Assembly (NCBI RefSeq): GCF_003386665.1
Contig: NZ_QTUB01000001.1
Span: 3,100,001-3,164,000 of the forward strand
Reading direction: 5' to 3'
From: Xenorhabdus cabanillasii
Lineage (GTDB): Bacteria; Pseudomonadota; Gammaproteobacteria; Enterobacterales; Enterobacteriaceae
DNA length: 64,000 bases
A program made the translations under genes and the position numbers. The notes under the pieces were generated by a model that was not told where the DNA came from, searched no databases, and was given only the letters and a program-made list of their open reading frames with translations. Below, piece by piece: positions 1 to 9,454 of this stretch. The first letter of the stretch is position 1, and each line of letters starts with the position of its first letter.

Positions 1-2196
1 TTCGCTGTTCATCACAAAAGCACAAGTCAACAGATTAGCGGAGCGAAATCGGATCTTGTTTGCTTCAGTTTCTATCCAGGCACAGCTTTCGAGGAGTGCA
101 TGGTCAAAAATGGCTTGTTCCAGTTTACACTTGAGAAAAGACACTTTATTCAGGTTTGCGAGATTGAATTTGAGTGCAGGTAATTCGAGTTCAGTAAAGG
201 TACAATCTTTCCACCGGGAGTGCCGAAAATCACAATGGGTAATAAAAACCTGTTGCAGGAACAGATCTGTGAATGTTGCGCGGTTGAACCGGCAATGATC
301 AAACAGCGCTTCCTGTAATTGTGTTTCTTTAAAGCTGGTGGCAGAAAAATCGCTCTGTTCACATTTAGCCAGTACTAAGTTGGCATTATCCAGTTTAACT
401 CCGAACAGGGAAGCGTTGCAGATCTCTGTTCTGGCCAGCATAGCTTCACTGAAATCGGCTTCATCCAGTTGGCTGTTATTGAAACAGGCGCTTTCCAATA
501 ATGCCTGGGAAAAATTGGCTCCGCGCAGATCCATGTTTGACAAGTCTGCTCCGGTAAAATCCATGCCACTGAAATTACCGCCTTGCTCCATGATCTTTTT
601 CACCCGTTTACGGATAATTTGCGACAAACTGCCTGTCAGGCGTAAGGCAGGATTTTGTGATTGCACTGAAAAAAAATACGTATCACGTAGTGATTGTTCA
701 ATTTGTGCTAATTTTTGGTCGTCAAACGCGATTTGCTGTTGTTGCTTGTGCAATATATCCCGCATTTTATAGAGATTTTCCGGTCCTCTGACTTGGTTTT
801 CTGTCACTGATTGTTCAATATCAATACCCAGTTGTTTCGCTTTAGCAGCTATCTCCACTCGCTTTAGCTCTGCTTCGGCACGCTTTTGGGTAGCATCCTG
901 CTCTATTTTCTCCACAAATTCTGGCAGTTCATCCAGTCTGGGGGGAACCGGAGGTGCAGATGTTGTGGGGGGAGCAGGAATGATAGTATCGATATCGTAA
1001 CCATATTCAGCTAAACGTTCTTTCTGTTGTTCACGGAGACGTTTTTCACGATTAAGCACATTTTCTTGTATTGGATTGTTTTCAGGTTGTTCCGTGTCTA
1101 TCCACGGGCCAATAATTTCTTCCGGGATGAGATCTTTTTCCCGGAAGCTATACAAAACGCCTTTTTCTTTATCCATACGTTGGTTGAGCACTTGCAGGTA
1201 ATGATCTTCCGCAAGGGGGTTATCATTCAATTCCAGTGCCGATACCATTTGTAATACATCCGCTGCGTCATCTTCATTAATCTGGGAACATCCATGCCAT
1301 ATCAGGATCATTTGCTCCAGATGAGGGAAGAACCATACTGTCGTCTGGCGCATGCCTATTTCTTCAAAAACCTCCTCATCAAGACGTAATCGTTTGATAA
1401 AGCAACGCGCATTCCACGCAGGCAAAATGCCTTCTTGTACTGGTTTTTCAGGATGCATATTCTCAATACGCCATGCAGCCTGAACCGGCAGGGCAGTTAT
1501 CTGATCCAGCCATTGATCCCTTGGGGCCGCATTAAATAGTCGCCAGTCAATATCATGGGCAAACCCCGGAAATTCATTTTCCAGCCACTCCTTGTCATAC
1601 TTTTTACCTATACGGGTAAAACGACGCGGCCATGTAAAATCCAGTGGACAAAAACTGGCAGGAATAGGGATATCCTCTGGTGATAACAATTGTTTGTGCA
1701 ATGTTTCGATATTGGGCAGAGGATGGATTTTTACGCCATTTTCCATCAATTCCGGCTTGAAACCGATACCGTGTGGGTTCTCTTCATAGCCTTCACCACC
1801 AAAAGCCCGGCTCCAGTCTAACCGCATGTGTTCAAATGCCTCCGATTTTGAGGGAGTATCACCAATCCAATAACGATCACCGAAAGCAACCAATGTTTTT
1901 TCCAATTGATCCACCTGAATACGTACTGTACAGGCTGTTTTATCGGCTTGGTGATGTGTATAGGCATAGCCTGTGGCCAGAAATTCAGCACAGGATTTAG
2001 GCATCGCGAGATCAACAATACCGTTACAGGTTTTCAGTTCTTTTGCTGCAAGTTGCCAAAGCTCTGGTTCTGGGCGCAAGCGTGGAGTAGGACTCATATC
2101 AGCCAGTGCCATAATAGAGATCCCAAGATGGTTTTTTTGCATCCAGCGATAAGGCCGGTAAAGCACACTTAAACGCAGGGGTTTGATGATTTTCAT
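1..2196 (-). CDS. DUF2169 and pentapeptide-repeat T6SS-associated protein (partial)
   Basis: A single open frame of 732 codons runs leftwards from ATG at 2196 and leaves the window at base 1. The N-terminal part (about residues 1-310, beginning MKIIKPLRLSVLYRPYRW) has the look of DUF2169, a domain found beside vgrG genes and thought to act as an adaptor or chaperone for T6SS cargo. A charged, Gln-rich helical linker follows (about 420-500). From about residue 535 to the window edge the sequence is pentapeptide repeats of the A(D/N)LS/F type (for example FSGMDFTGADLSNMDLRGA), which fold as a right-handed beta helix. It starts 20 bases after the vgrG stop, so the two are probably co-transcribed. 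The family assignment is from recall; the toxin or partner, if any, lies to the left and is not visible. Confidence 0.85.
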   Translation of the reverse strand, partial: MKIIKPLRLSVLYRPYRWMQKNHLGISIMALADMSPTPRLRPEPELWQLAAKELKTCNGIVDLAMPKSCAEFLATGYAYTHHQADKTACTVRIQVDQLEKTLVAFGDRYWIGDTPSKSEAFEHMRLDWSRAFGGEGYEENPHGIGFKPELMENGVKIHPLPNIETLHKQLLSPEDIPIPASFCPLDFTWPRRFTRIGKKYDKEWLENEFPGFAHDIDWRLFNAAPRDQWLDQITALPVQAAWRIENMHPEKPVQEGILPAWNARCFIKRLRLDEEVFEEIGMRQTTVWFFPHLEQMILIWHGCSQINEDDAADVLQMVSALELNDNPLAEDHYLQVLNQRMDKEKGVLYSFREKDLIPEEIIGPWIDTEQPENNPIQENVLNREKRLREQQKERLAEYGYDIDTIIPAPPTTSAPPVPPRLDELPEFVEKIEQDATQKRAEAELKRVEIAAKAKQLGIDIEQSVTENQVRGPENLYKMRDILHKQQQQIAFDDQKLAQIEQSLRDTYFFSVQSQNPALRLTGSLSQIIRKRVKKIMEQGGNFSGMDFTGADLSNMDLRGANFSQALLESACFNNSQLDEADFSEAMLARTEICNASLFGVKLDNANLVLAKCEQSDFSATSFKETQLQEALFDHCRFNRATFTDLFLQQVFITHCDFRHSRWKDCTFTELELPALKFNLANLNKVSFLKCKLEQAIFDHALLESCAWIETEANKIRFRSANLLTCAFVMNSE

Positions 2197-2216
2197 TAAA
2201 ATTTGCCAGATATTGG

Positions 2217-4391
2217 TCAACTGATGATATGCAAGCTGCTGTTTAAAATATTAGCGCTTGTCTGTACGATCGAAGTAATTGCTTTAGCTAACTTCGTATT
2301 AGATTGCGAAATATCTGTTCCCGTTTTACTTAACGATGTCCCCGTTGAGCTGATAGAAAGCATTGTGGATGAGAGACTGGTATTGGTTGAACTTATACTA
2401 AGATTTGTATGAGATAATGATAACTTAACCGAACTTATGCTTATTTTTACCGAGGAAACACTAAATATCTTGGATGTGTAAAAAGACTGCGGGCAATCTA
2501 TGGCGACATGAGTATCACTCTTTATCGTAATGAGATTAGGACTGGAGATTAGGGTTGTTCCGGTAATATTCTGTGTCCAGTTTCCGTCAATTTTGGCACT
2601 TAAATCCCCTTTGAGTTTATAAGTATCCCCGTCACTAATCTCTGTTTTTCTTCCTTTCTCAATGGTTCTTTGCTGGCTATTTTCAATAGTTAATGTGTCT
2701 TTACCTTTAACCGTCGTGTCACGAGCATCTTTGTAGGTGAAACTTGCTTTATCTGTTACTGTATCCGTTTGTTGTTTTTTTATTTCAGTCGTACGGTTCC
2801 CATCAATAGTGACGTTCTTATCCTTTTCCACGGAGATATTCATGTCACGTTCTGCATGCAGATTAAATAACTCTTTATCCGGAGTATCATCCATAAAGAG
2901 GTAATTTGCTTGTTCATGCTTACCTTCCTTTGTATTTGACATCACACCACTACGGGTTTCATATTTGGGAAGTTCCCAGGGAGGCATATTTTCATTGTTA
3001 TAGGCGCTGCCAATAACAAAAGGCTTATCCGGGTCACCATTGACAAAACTAATAACAACTTCTTCACCCACACGGGGGACATAAATACTACCGTACCGCC
3101 AGCCAGCCCAACGGGTTGCCACGCGTATCCAGCAAGAACTGGTATCATCTTTTTTATCGCTTTTATCCCAACGGAATTTCACTTTTATCCGGCCATACTT
3201 ATCAGTCCATATCGGTTTATCTTTAGGACCCGTTACAACCGCGGTTTCAAGACCTGTTGCTTTTGGCCAGGGGGTTACTGCTGGTGGTTTCCAATGGACA
3301 TTGGCAGGAATGGCATCAAATTGGACAACATTTTTATCTTTATTGGGTTTATCGCCGTCACAATCATCGTCGTCGTCATATTCGCAATTAAGAGCGAAAC
3401 CGTAGCATGCTTCAAAAGCATATTGAGCACCGGTAATTAAGTAGTCATTGTAGTCATCGCCTTTAATATCATTAGGTAGTGATAGGGTGAAAGTATGTCC
3501 CGGAGCCATGCCTAACACATTACCTTTACCATTAATCAGTTCACTTTGTGCTTCTGCGGCTTGTTGAAGCACTCGAGCATAAAATTGCCCCTGTCCACTT
3601 TTTACATAGCGTCCGGGCCACATGAATATTTCTGTATTATTAACCGAACTGAGTGATGTCTGAATGGCCGCCTGTAACTTAGCCCGTGGCTTGCGAAAAT
3701 CGTAGTCATCAAGACTAAAATTGTTTGGTATCGTGGTACTGCGAATATTCCAATTATAAATATATTCTTTACCCGGTTTCTTGGATGATTTACCGACATT
3801 GAAATAATTGATCGTATTATATCCAGGCATGGGACCAAGCATTTGTGGCATATCTACCAAAACCATAGTATGACTTCCCATGTCGTGTTTGAAATAGTAA
3901 TAAATCCCTTCGTGCGCCATTAGCCGATGGATGAAATCAAAATCAGTTTCATTATATTTAACGCAATATTCCCATGTGCGATATTTTTCAAGGAGCCGAT
4001 CCTCAAAAAAGATACCAGCATCCACCAATACAGTCGCAATAATCTCAGGTACTGTCTTTTCTTGCCAAATGCTGTATCCAAGTTTTTTTTTCAATTCCCA
4101 TAGCTTAGGTCTGACTGTAGCCGTGTATAAATAAAGCCTGTCATCATATTTATAAAAGGGATCATAAGATATCTGCTCTATATAACCACTTAAATATCTT
4201 TTTTGTTTTGACGGGGTTTTTATTTCTACAGTCAGGACGGTATTATGCAGGGATATTGGGTCGGATAATCTCTTTTCACTCAGTAATTCAACCTCAAACT
4301 TGTAAGCTTCCGATAATCTTTCTATTCCATTCAGTGACTTAAAATATAAGGTTTCATCGGATGAGGAGTGTGCGATAAACATTCTCTCCAT
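2217..4391 (-). CDS. vgrG: T6SS spike protein VgrG (copy 1)
   Basis: 724 residues. VgrG trimers form the membrane-puncturing tip of the type VI secretion tube and carry effectors. Visible parts are the gp27-like N-terminal domain (about 1-380, including the RETDFDFIHRLMAHEGIYYYF-type stretch in the form YNETDFDFIHRLMAHEG), the OB-fold gp5-like domain with SCWIRVATRWAGWRYGSIYV and PRVGEEVVISFVNGDPDKP, and a gp5C-like beta-helix stalk (DGNRTTEIKKQQTDTV). The last 80 residues are a Ser/Thr-rich heptad-repeat tail. ATG at 4391 has AGCGAG eight bases upstream; an in-frame ATG at 4382 is a possible alternative. It precedes the DUF2169 gene by 20 bases. No separate catalytic C-terminal domain is recognisable, so it is probably a structural rather than an 'evolved' VgrG. 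Confidence 0.93.
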   Translation of the reverse strand: MERMFIAHSSSDETLYFKSLNGIERLSEAYKFEVELLSEKRLSDPISLHNTVLTVEIKTPSKQKRYLSGYIEQISYDPFYKYDDRLYLYTATVRPKLWELKKKLGYSIWQEKTVPEIIATVLVDAGIFFEDRLLEKYRTWEYCVKYNETDFDFIHRLMAHEGIYYYFKHDMGSHTMVLVDMPQMLGPMPGYNTINYFNVGKSSKKPGKEYIYNWNIRSTTIPNNFSLDDYDFRKPRAKLQAAIQTSLSSVNNTEIFMWPGRYVKSGQGQFYARVLQQAAEAQSELINGKGNVLGMAPGHTFTLSLPNDIKGDDYNDYLITGAQYAFEACYGFALNCEYDDDDDCDGDKPNKDKNVVQFDAIPANVHWKPPAVTPWPKATGLETAVVTGPKDKPIWTDKYGRIKVKFRWDKSDKKDDTSSCWIRVATRWAGWRYGSIYVPRVGEEVVISFVNGDPDKPFVIGSAYNNENMPPWELPKYETRSGVMSNTKEGKHEQANYLFMDDTPDKELFNLHAERDMNISVEKDKNVTIDGNRTTEIKKQQTDTVTDKASFTYKDARDTTVKGKDTLTIENSQQRTIEKGRKTEISDGDTYKLKGDLSAKIDGNWTQNITGTTLISSPNLITIKSDTHVAIDCPQSFYTSKIFSVSSVKISISSVKLSLSHTNLSISSTNTSLSSTMLSISSTGTSLSKTGTDISQSNTKLAKAITSIVQTSANILNSSLHIIS
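2289..2456 (-). repeat. Eight heptad repeats in the VgrG-1 tail
   Basis: Residues about 646-701 of VgrG copy 1 consist of eight consecutive seven-residue units: SSVKISI, SSVKLSL, SHTNLSI, SSTNTSL, SSTMLSI, SSTGTSL, SKTGTDI, SQSNTKL. The pattern is S-S/polar-x-x-x-S-(I/L). Alternating polar and aliphatic positions suit a beta-prism or beta-helix needle in the trimer. A 23-residue non-repetitive end follows. Confidence 0.85.
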
Positions 4392-4732
4392 AAGATTTGC
4401 TCGCTTTTGTTTAAAGCTACCGCATACTCCAGGTAGATCCGGGAATATAGGGCAGTCAGAGGAATATATAGTGTTGGTTTTTCTAATACTGAGTTAAGCA
4501 TAATGGTTACCATTTGTAATCAGTGAATATCATTTCGTTGATGTAATATATAATTAATTTTTATGTTTTTGTTTTTTGTTTATTTTGTCTCTTTTGTATG
4601 TGTTTATTTTTTATATATAAAGTATTTAAATATTATAAAATTCATTTTTTATGAGAAAAGGTGTTAATTTAATCAATCGTATTTTGATAAATATTTATTA
4701 ATATCGTTTGTTGAATAACAGTAAATGGGAAA
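4392..4732 (-). promoter_or_regulatory. AT-rich intergenic and vgrG-1 leader
   Basis: No gene is visible between the two vgrG genes. The right part is extremely AT-rich, suggesting H-NS-type silencing or promoter DNA. At 4411-4425, read on the minus strand, is ATGCGGTAGCTTTAA, which ends 19 bases before the vgrG start; nearly the same string stands before vgrG copy 2 (6720-6734). Confidence 0.5.
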
Positions 4733-6700
4733 TCAACCAATCTTGATTAATGAACCAGAGAGAGTAATGCATGTAGTGCCCTTAATCTCAGTACATACTG
4801 TCGCACTTAAAGTGAGAGTCGAAATGGCTTTCACCTCGGCTGATCCGGTGACAGATTTTTTCCAATTTCCTGTAATACTGCCTTCTTCGTTTCCGGTGAT
4901 TGATTCTTTTTTATTGCCACTGATATCTGCTTGATAATCACCAGTTATATTATATTTAATGCCACCACTAGTGACTTCAACTTCTTTACCATTCGTCACC
5001 GTTGTTTTCTGTTTATTCTTGAAAACTGCCGTTTCTTCTTGTTCAACGGTCGTATCACGTTTTGCCTTATAGGTAAAACTTGCATCTTTTTCTACGGTAT
5101 CAGTTTGTTTTTTCTTTATTTCTGTTGTGCGGGAGCCATCAATAGTTATCTTTTGATCATTTTCTACAGAAATATTCATATCTTTTTCTGCGTGTATATC
5201 AAAAGATTCTTTATCCTGGGCATCATCAATGAATAAATAACTGGCGTTATTATTTCCACCTTGTATGCTCCGTGACATAAAGCCTATCTTTGTGGCTTCT
5301 TTTGGCAATTCCCACGGTGGCATATTCTCTTTATTAAAAGCACTGCCTATTATTAGTGGCCGATCAGGGTTGCCATTGATAAAGCTGACAAAAACTTCAT
5401 CTCCAACTCTGGGTATCTGGACTGCACCGAATTTGGTACTGGCCCAGGTGCTAGACCAACGTATCCAACAAGAACTGGTATCATCTTTGGCACCTTCTTG
5501 ATCCCAATGAAATTGCACTTTGACCTGAGCATATTCATTTGTCCAGATGTCTTTGCCACTTGAACCCACGACTTCCGCTGTTTCTATGCTAGCGACCGGC
5601 CATGGTGTTAAACAGGGCGCTCGCCAGTTTACTTTGGCCGGAATCGCGGTGAAACTGGTTTCAATTTTGACTGTGTTATTATCATTGGTATCAATATCAC
5701 CAGAATAATAATTGGATTCAGAAAATTCATATGTGGCACTGACAATCAGATAATTGCTATTATCCCCGTCTCTGAATGCTTTAGAAAGTGTAAAGGTATG
5801 TCCCGGAGCTATACCAACTTCAAGACTTTTGGCTTTAATATAATGACAATGAGCGGTATAGGATTGCTGTAAAATCAGGACATAAGATTTTCCTTGTGAA
5901 GCTTCAGTATAATTCCCCGGCCATTCATATATTTTTGTGTCGGGAACCGAAGAGTCCGGGTTTTGTTGTGTTTCCAGTAACTGAGCCCGTGGTTTGAGGA
6001 AATTGTAATCATTCATTGCATAGATCTTTGGTGCAATTGAATAACTTACATTCCAATCATATAAATAGAGCTTCTCTTTATTTCTTGGGGGCGAATGATT
6101 TGGATAATATTCTATAGATGCATATCCCGATAAGGCAGAATGGGATTGGGGGGAATCAGCTAATATAAGAGTGTGATCACTAATAGTATGTTGAAAATAG
6201 TAATAAATTCCCTCATGTTCCATCAATCGGCTGATAAAATTGAAGTCAGTCTCGCGATATTGTGTGCAATATTCAATTTGTTGATATTTCGCATTTAATT
6301 TACTTTCAAACTTGATACTGTGTTTATTCAGTATGTCTTTGATAATTTCAGGAGCAGTCTTCTTTTGCCATATTTGACATCCCTTGCTTTTTTGTAGAAT
6401 TGATAACTTTGGTTGAAGAGTGAATTTATATTTATAGAAATAAGAGTCATAAAAATCACATACTATACCATCATGGACTATGCCATTCAGATAACGTGCG
6501 TTTGCTGACGGGTTGGCAGGGTTTTTTATTTCAATAGTAATTGATTTTCCTCGTAATGATTTGATATCAATATCTTTTTTTTCACTTATTAATTCAATAT
6601 CAAAGCTATAAATAGTTGATAGCTTTTCTTCACCTTTTAATGAACTAAAAAGTAAAGTATCTTCCCCCAGTGAAGTGTGCGCAATAATATTTTTTTTCAT
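4733..6700 (-). CDS. vgrG: T6SS spike protein VgrG (copy 2)
   Basis: 655 residues, a clear paralogue of the downstream vgrG. It has a gp27-like N-terminal domain (YRETDFNFISRLMEHEG), a gp5-like OB domain (SCWIRWSSTWASTKFGAVQI, PRVGDEVFVSFINGNPDRP) and the same stalk start (DGSRTTEIKKKQTDTVE). It differs at the end: octad repeats of the T4 gp5 type (ITGN/ISGN) rather than heptads, then a short hydrophobic tip ending ITLSGSLIKIG. ATG at 6700 has AAAGG about nine bases upstream. A 341-base gap separates it from the next vgrG, so the second gene probably has its own promoter. No toxin domain is seen at the C-terminus. Confidence 0.93.
   Translation of the reverse strand: MKKNIIAHTSLGEDTLLFSSLKGEEKLSTIYSFDIELISEKKDIDIKSLRGKSITIEIKNPANPSANARYLNGIVHDGIVCDFYDSYFYKYKFTLQPKLSILQKSKGCQIWQKKTAPEIIKDILNKHSIKFESKLNAKYQQIEYCTQYRETDFNFISRLMEHEGIYYYFQHTISDHTLILADSPQSHSALSGYASIEYYPNHSPPRNKEKLYLYDWNVSYSIAPKIYAMNDYNFLKPRAQLLETQQNPDSSVPDTKIYEWPGNYTEASQGKSYVLILQQSYTAHCHYIKAKSLEVGIAPGHTFTLSKAFRDGDNSNYLIVSATYEFSESNYYSGDIDTNDNNTVKIETSFTAIPAKVNWRAPCLTPWPVASIETAEVVGSSGKDIWTNEYAQVKVQFHWDQEGAKDDTSSCWIRWSSTWASTKFGAVQIPRVGDEVFVSFINGNPDRPLIIGSAFNKENMPPWELPKEATKIGFMSRSIQGGNNNASYLFIDDAQDKESFDIHAEKDMNISVENDQKITIDGSRTTEIKKKQTDTVEKDASFTYKAKRDTTVEQEETAVFKNKQKTTVTNGKEVEVTSGGIKYNITGDYQADISGNKKESITGNEEGSITGNWKKSVTGSAEVKAISTLTLSATVCTEIKGTTCITLSGSLIKIG
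4835..4954 (-). repeat. gp5-type octad repeats in the VgrG-2 tail
   Basis: Residues about 583-622 of VgrG copy 2 read as five eight-residue units: YNITGDYQ, ADISGNKK, ESITGNEE, GSITGNWK, KSVTGSAE. Octads with a central I-(T/S)-G are typical of the triple-stranded beta helix of phage T4 gp5 and VgrG needles. Confidence 0.8.
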
Positions 6701-7114
6701 TGAAAGTACCTTTTTAAGTTAAAAGCTACCGCATGAACCTGTCAATAAAGGACCAGATAAGAAATTAAACTTTTTGTTATTACTGACCGTTAATTGCTAT
6801 TAATTTCATTCATAATACAATATTTCACAAAAGAAACTATATCTCAATGTAATTATCACTATTTTTATATTTTTTTACAAACCAAAGTTTAAAATTACAA
6901 ATTTATATCTTTTTAATAAAGAAAAGTATTTATCACTTTGATTTAGATGGAAAAATTATCTTTGTATAAGAGGTAATCAGGAAAAATAAGGGAAGGGGAA
7001 TAAAAAAGGTTAGCGGCAATTATGCAACAATTACCGCCAGAGGCTAGCTTTATTTATAAAACAATGTATTAACATGCCAGGGAGCAAGAAAATACATTGT
7101 TTCCAATAAAGAAT
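6701..7114 (-). promoter_or_regulatory. vgrG-2 leader and vgrG/tpx intergenic region
   Basis: No gene is seen in these 414 bases. The 6720-6734 segment (ATGCGGTAGCTTTTA on the minus strand) repeats the leader motif of the other vgrG. The rest is AT-rich, probably the vgrG promoter, and ends in a hairpin after tpx (7059-7102). Confidence 0.5.
7059..7102 (-). terminator. Inverted repeat after tpx
   Basis: Twelve-base perfect arms AAACAATGTATT (7059-7070) and AATACATTGTTT (7091-7102) with a 20-base loop lie just past the tpx stop codon. The stem is AT-rich without a strong U tract, so termination is only likely. Confidence 0.45.
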
Positions 7115-7618
7115 TTATTTCAGCACTGATAATGCGTTGTCGTAGTCAGGCTCGTTGGTAATTTCATTCACGAGTTGGCTATAAATAACTTGATTATTTT
7201 CATCCAGAACAATAACAGCACGCGCAGTCAATCCGCTTAATGGGCCTTCGCTTATTGCGACACCGTAATTTTCCTGAAACTCACCGCTACGCAGTATTGA
7301 CAGAGTGACGACATTTGAAAGGCCTTCAGAGCCACAGAAACGAGATTGTGCGAAAGGCAAGTCTGCTGAAATGCAGAGTACGACAGTATTGTTCAGTTCG
7401 CTGGCGTGTTGATTGAATTTACGAACAGAAGTTGCACAAACGCCGGTATCAATACTTGGAAATATATTGAGTACCTTACGTTTCCCTGCGTATTGGCTCA
7501 GTGCCACATCAGTGAGATCTTTGGCTACCAGCGTAAATTCTTTTACTGTTTCACCTACTTGTGGAAAACTTCCGCTCACGGTGATATCGCTACCTTGGAA
7601 CTTGACGGTTTGAGTCAT
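7115..7618 (-). CDS. tpx: Thiol peroxidase (2-Cys peroxiredoxin)
   Basis: 167 residues, the usual Tpx length. It reduces hydrogen and lipid peroxides with thioredoxin as electron donor; Tpx family proteins in enterobacteria act in the cytoplasm or periplasm. The peroxidatic Cys61 is in [17 protein letters not shown] and the resolving Cys95 in [15 protein letters not shown], at the same positions as in E. coli. In E. coli tpx lies close to mppA, and here it is divergent from an mppA-like gene with about 166 bases between, which must hold both promoters. Confidence 0.97.
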   Translation of the reverse strand: MTQTVKFQGSDITVSGSFPQVGETVKEFTLVAKDLTDVALSQYAGKRKVLNIFPSIDTGVCATSVRKFNQHASELNNTVVLCISADLPFAQSRFCGSEGLSNVVTLSILRSGEFQENYGVAISEGPLSGLTARAVIVLDENNQVIYSQLVNEITNEPDYDNALSVLK

Positions 7619-7784
7619 AATTTTATCCCTCTATATAAGTAAACTGCGGTGCCAGTGTAAAGGAATAGTGCGATCTTGCCCACAAAAATAGATGTAATAT
7701 TTAGAAATACTCACCTATTGTTTAATTAACAGTGCCTTATAATTTATTTTAGGGTGATGATTAGACCCATAGAGTAAAAAATTT

Positions 7785-9407
7785 ATGCATAATTTTACCT
7801 TATTCCCTTCTGTATTACTGATGACCGGACTTTCCTTGCCTCTTTCTGTTTATGCTGCTGATATTCCAGTGGGGACTCAATTAGATCCTCGTCAGGAATT
7901 GGTTCGACATTTGAAAGATGAACCTGCGTCACTTGATCCGATTAAATCTTTTGGCTTAACAGAAGCACAGGTATTGCGTGATTTGCTGGAAGGCCTTGTC
8001 AATCAGGATGCTTATGGCAAACCTATTCCCGGTGTTGCCGTTGACTGGCAAACGACAGACAACAAAACATGGATATTTACATTGCGCCAGAATGCCTATT
8101 GGTCTAATGGTGACAAAGTGACAGCTTCTGATTTTGTATATAGCTGGCAGAGATTGGTTAATCCTAAAAATGCTTCCTCATTTGCCTGGTTTGCGGCTTT
8201 ATCAGGTATTCAGAATGCTCAGGCTATTATTGATGGTAAACTGCCAGCCGAAAAATTAGGCGTTGAAGCTCTTGATGCTTATACCCTGAAAGTCACACTG
8301 GATCGTCCTGTACCTTATTTTCCCAGTATGACAACTAATTTTAGTCTTTATCCGGTTAATAAACAGAGTGTTGAAAAATACGGTAATGACTGGACCAGAG
8401 TCGGTCATTTGATTGGTAATGGCGCATTTATGCTTACGGGACGGGTGGTAAATGAAAAAATTGTTTTGGCGCCTAACCCTTATTATTGGGATCACAAAAA
8501 TACAGTATTGAAAAAAGTCACTTTTGTACCTATCAGTCAGGAATCCCATGCGGTTAAGCGCTATCTGGCCGGAGATCTGGATATTACAGAATCTTTTCCT
8601 AAAAATATGTACCACAAGTTACTGCGTGATATTCCGGCAGAAGTTTTCACTCCCGATCAATTGGGCACTTATTATTATGCATTTAACACTCAACGGGCAC
8701 CGACCAATGATATCCGGGTCAGGCAAGCTCTTGCTATGACAATCGATAAGAATCTGATTGCGGAAAAAATCCTGGGAACGGGAGAAAAACCTGCATGGCA
8801 TTTCACTCCTGATGTTACAGCCGGGTTCCAGCGGGAAAAGAGTCAACAAGAGAAACTGACGCAGCAGGAAAGGGATAAGAGAGCGAGAACGTTGTTAAAA
8901 GAAGCGGGTTATGGCCCTGAAAATCCATTAAAACTTTCCTTGCTCTATAACAATCTGGAAAATAACCAACGTATTGCCATTGCAGTAAGCTCGGAATGGA
9001 AGAAAAAGTTGGGCGTTGAAGTGAAGTTAGTTAATCAGGAATGGAAAACTTATGTTGACAACCGTAATACCGGCAATTTTGATGTCGTCAGGGCGTCCTG
9101 GACTGGGGATTATAATGAACCATCAAGTTTCCTGTCTCTTTTAACATCAACACATAGCGGAAACCTTGCTAAATTCCATAATCCAGCCTATGACGCCTTG
9201 TTAAAAGCAGCCAGCCAGGAAACAGACAGCGCAGCCAGAAACAAGGATTACAATCAGGCAGAAAAAATGATTGAGGAACAAGCTCCGATTGTACCGATTT
9301 ATCAATATACCAACGGCCGGTTAATCAAAAAGTGGTTAAAAGGATACCCGATCACCAATCCTGAAGATGTGGCCTATAGTCATACTATGTATATCATTAA
9401 ACATTAG
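7785..9407 (+). CDS. mppA: Periplasmic oligopeptide/murein-peptide binding protein, MppA/OppA family
   Basis: 540 residues, an SBP family 5 extracytoplasmic binding protein. A signal peptide covers about residues 1-24 (cleavage after SVYA). Family signatures include EPASLDPIKSFGL, ASDFVYSWQRL and YNEPSSFLSLL. MppA delivers murein tripeptide to the Opp permease for wall recycling, and OppA delivers oligopeptides. It stands alone without permease genes, as mppA does, and next to tpx as in E. coli, which favours MppA. The Shine-Dalgarno is weak (AGAG, about 10 bases upstream). The full permease is encoded at 44-48 kb. Assignment to MppA rather than a third OppA rests on context and is moderately sure. 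Confidence 0.85.
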   Translation: MHNFTLFPSVLLMTGLSLPLSVYAADIPVGTQLDPRQELVRHLKDEPASLDPIKSFGLTEAQVLRDLLEGLVNQDAYGKPIPGVAVDWQTTDNKTWIFTLRQNAYWSNGDKVTASDFVYSWQRLVNPKNASSFAWFAALSGIQNAQAIIDGKLPAEKLGVEALDAYTLKVTLDRPVPYFPSMTTNFSLYPVNKQSVEKYGNDWTRVGHLIGNGAFMLTGRVVNEKIVLAPNPYYWDHKNTVLKKVTFVPISQESHAVKRYLAGDLDITESFPKNMYHKLLRDIPAEVFTPDQLGTYYYAFNTQRAPTNDIRVRQALAMTIDKNLIAEKILGTGEKPAWHFTPDVTAGFQREKSQQEKLTQQERDKRARTLLKEAGYGPENPLKLSLLYNNLENNQRIAIAVSSEWKKKLGVEVKLVNQEWKTYVDNRNTGNFDVVRASWTGDYNEPSSFLSLLTSTHSGNLAKFHNPAYDALLKAASQETDSAARNKDYNQAEKMIEEQAPIVPIYQYTNGRLIKKWLKGYPITNPEDVAYSHTMYIIKH

Positions 9408-9454
9408 TCTGCATAGGCTGGTAATTAAACATCAAGTGTTAAACAGGAGCGGAT

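Noticed and set aside
338..772. 144-codon open frame on the plus strand
   Set aside because: It is antisense to the continuous DUF2169/pentapeptide frame, which has clear domain sequence.
4931..5236. 101-codon plus-strand frame rich in Phe and Cys
   Set aside because: Complement of the vgrG-2 stalk; composition is what a reversed Lys/Thr-rich repeat gives.
8256..8615. 119-codon minus-strand frame inside the mppA-like gene
   Set aside because: Antisense shadow; the sense protein is conserved along this stretch.
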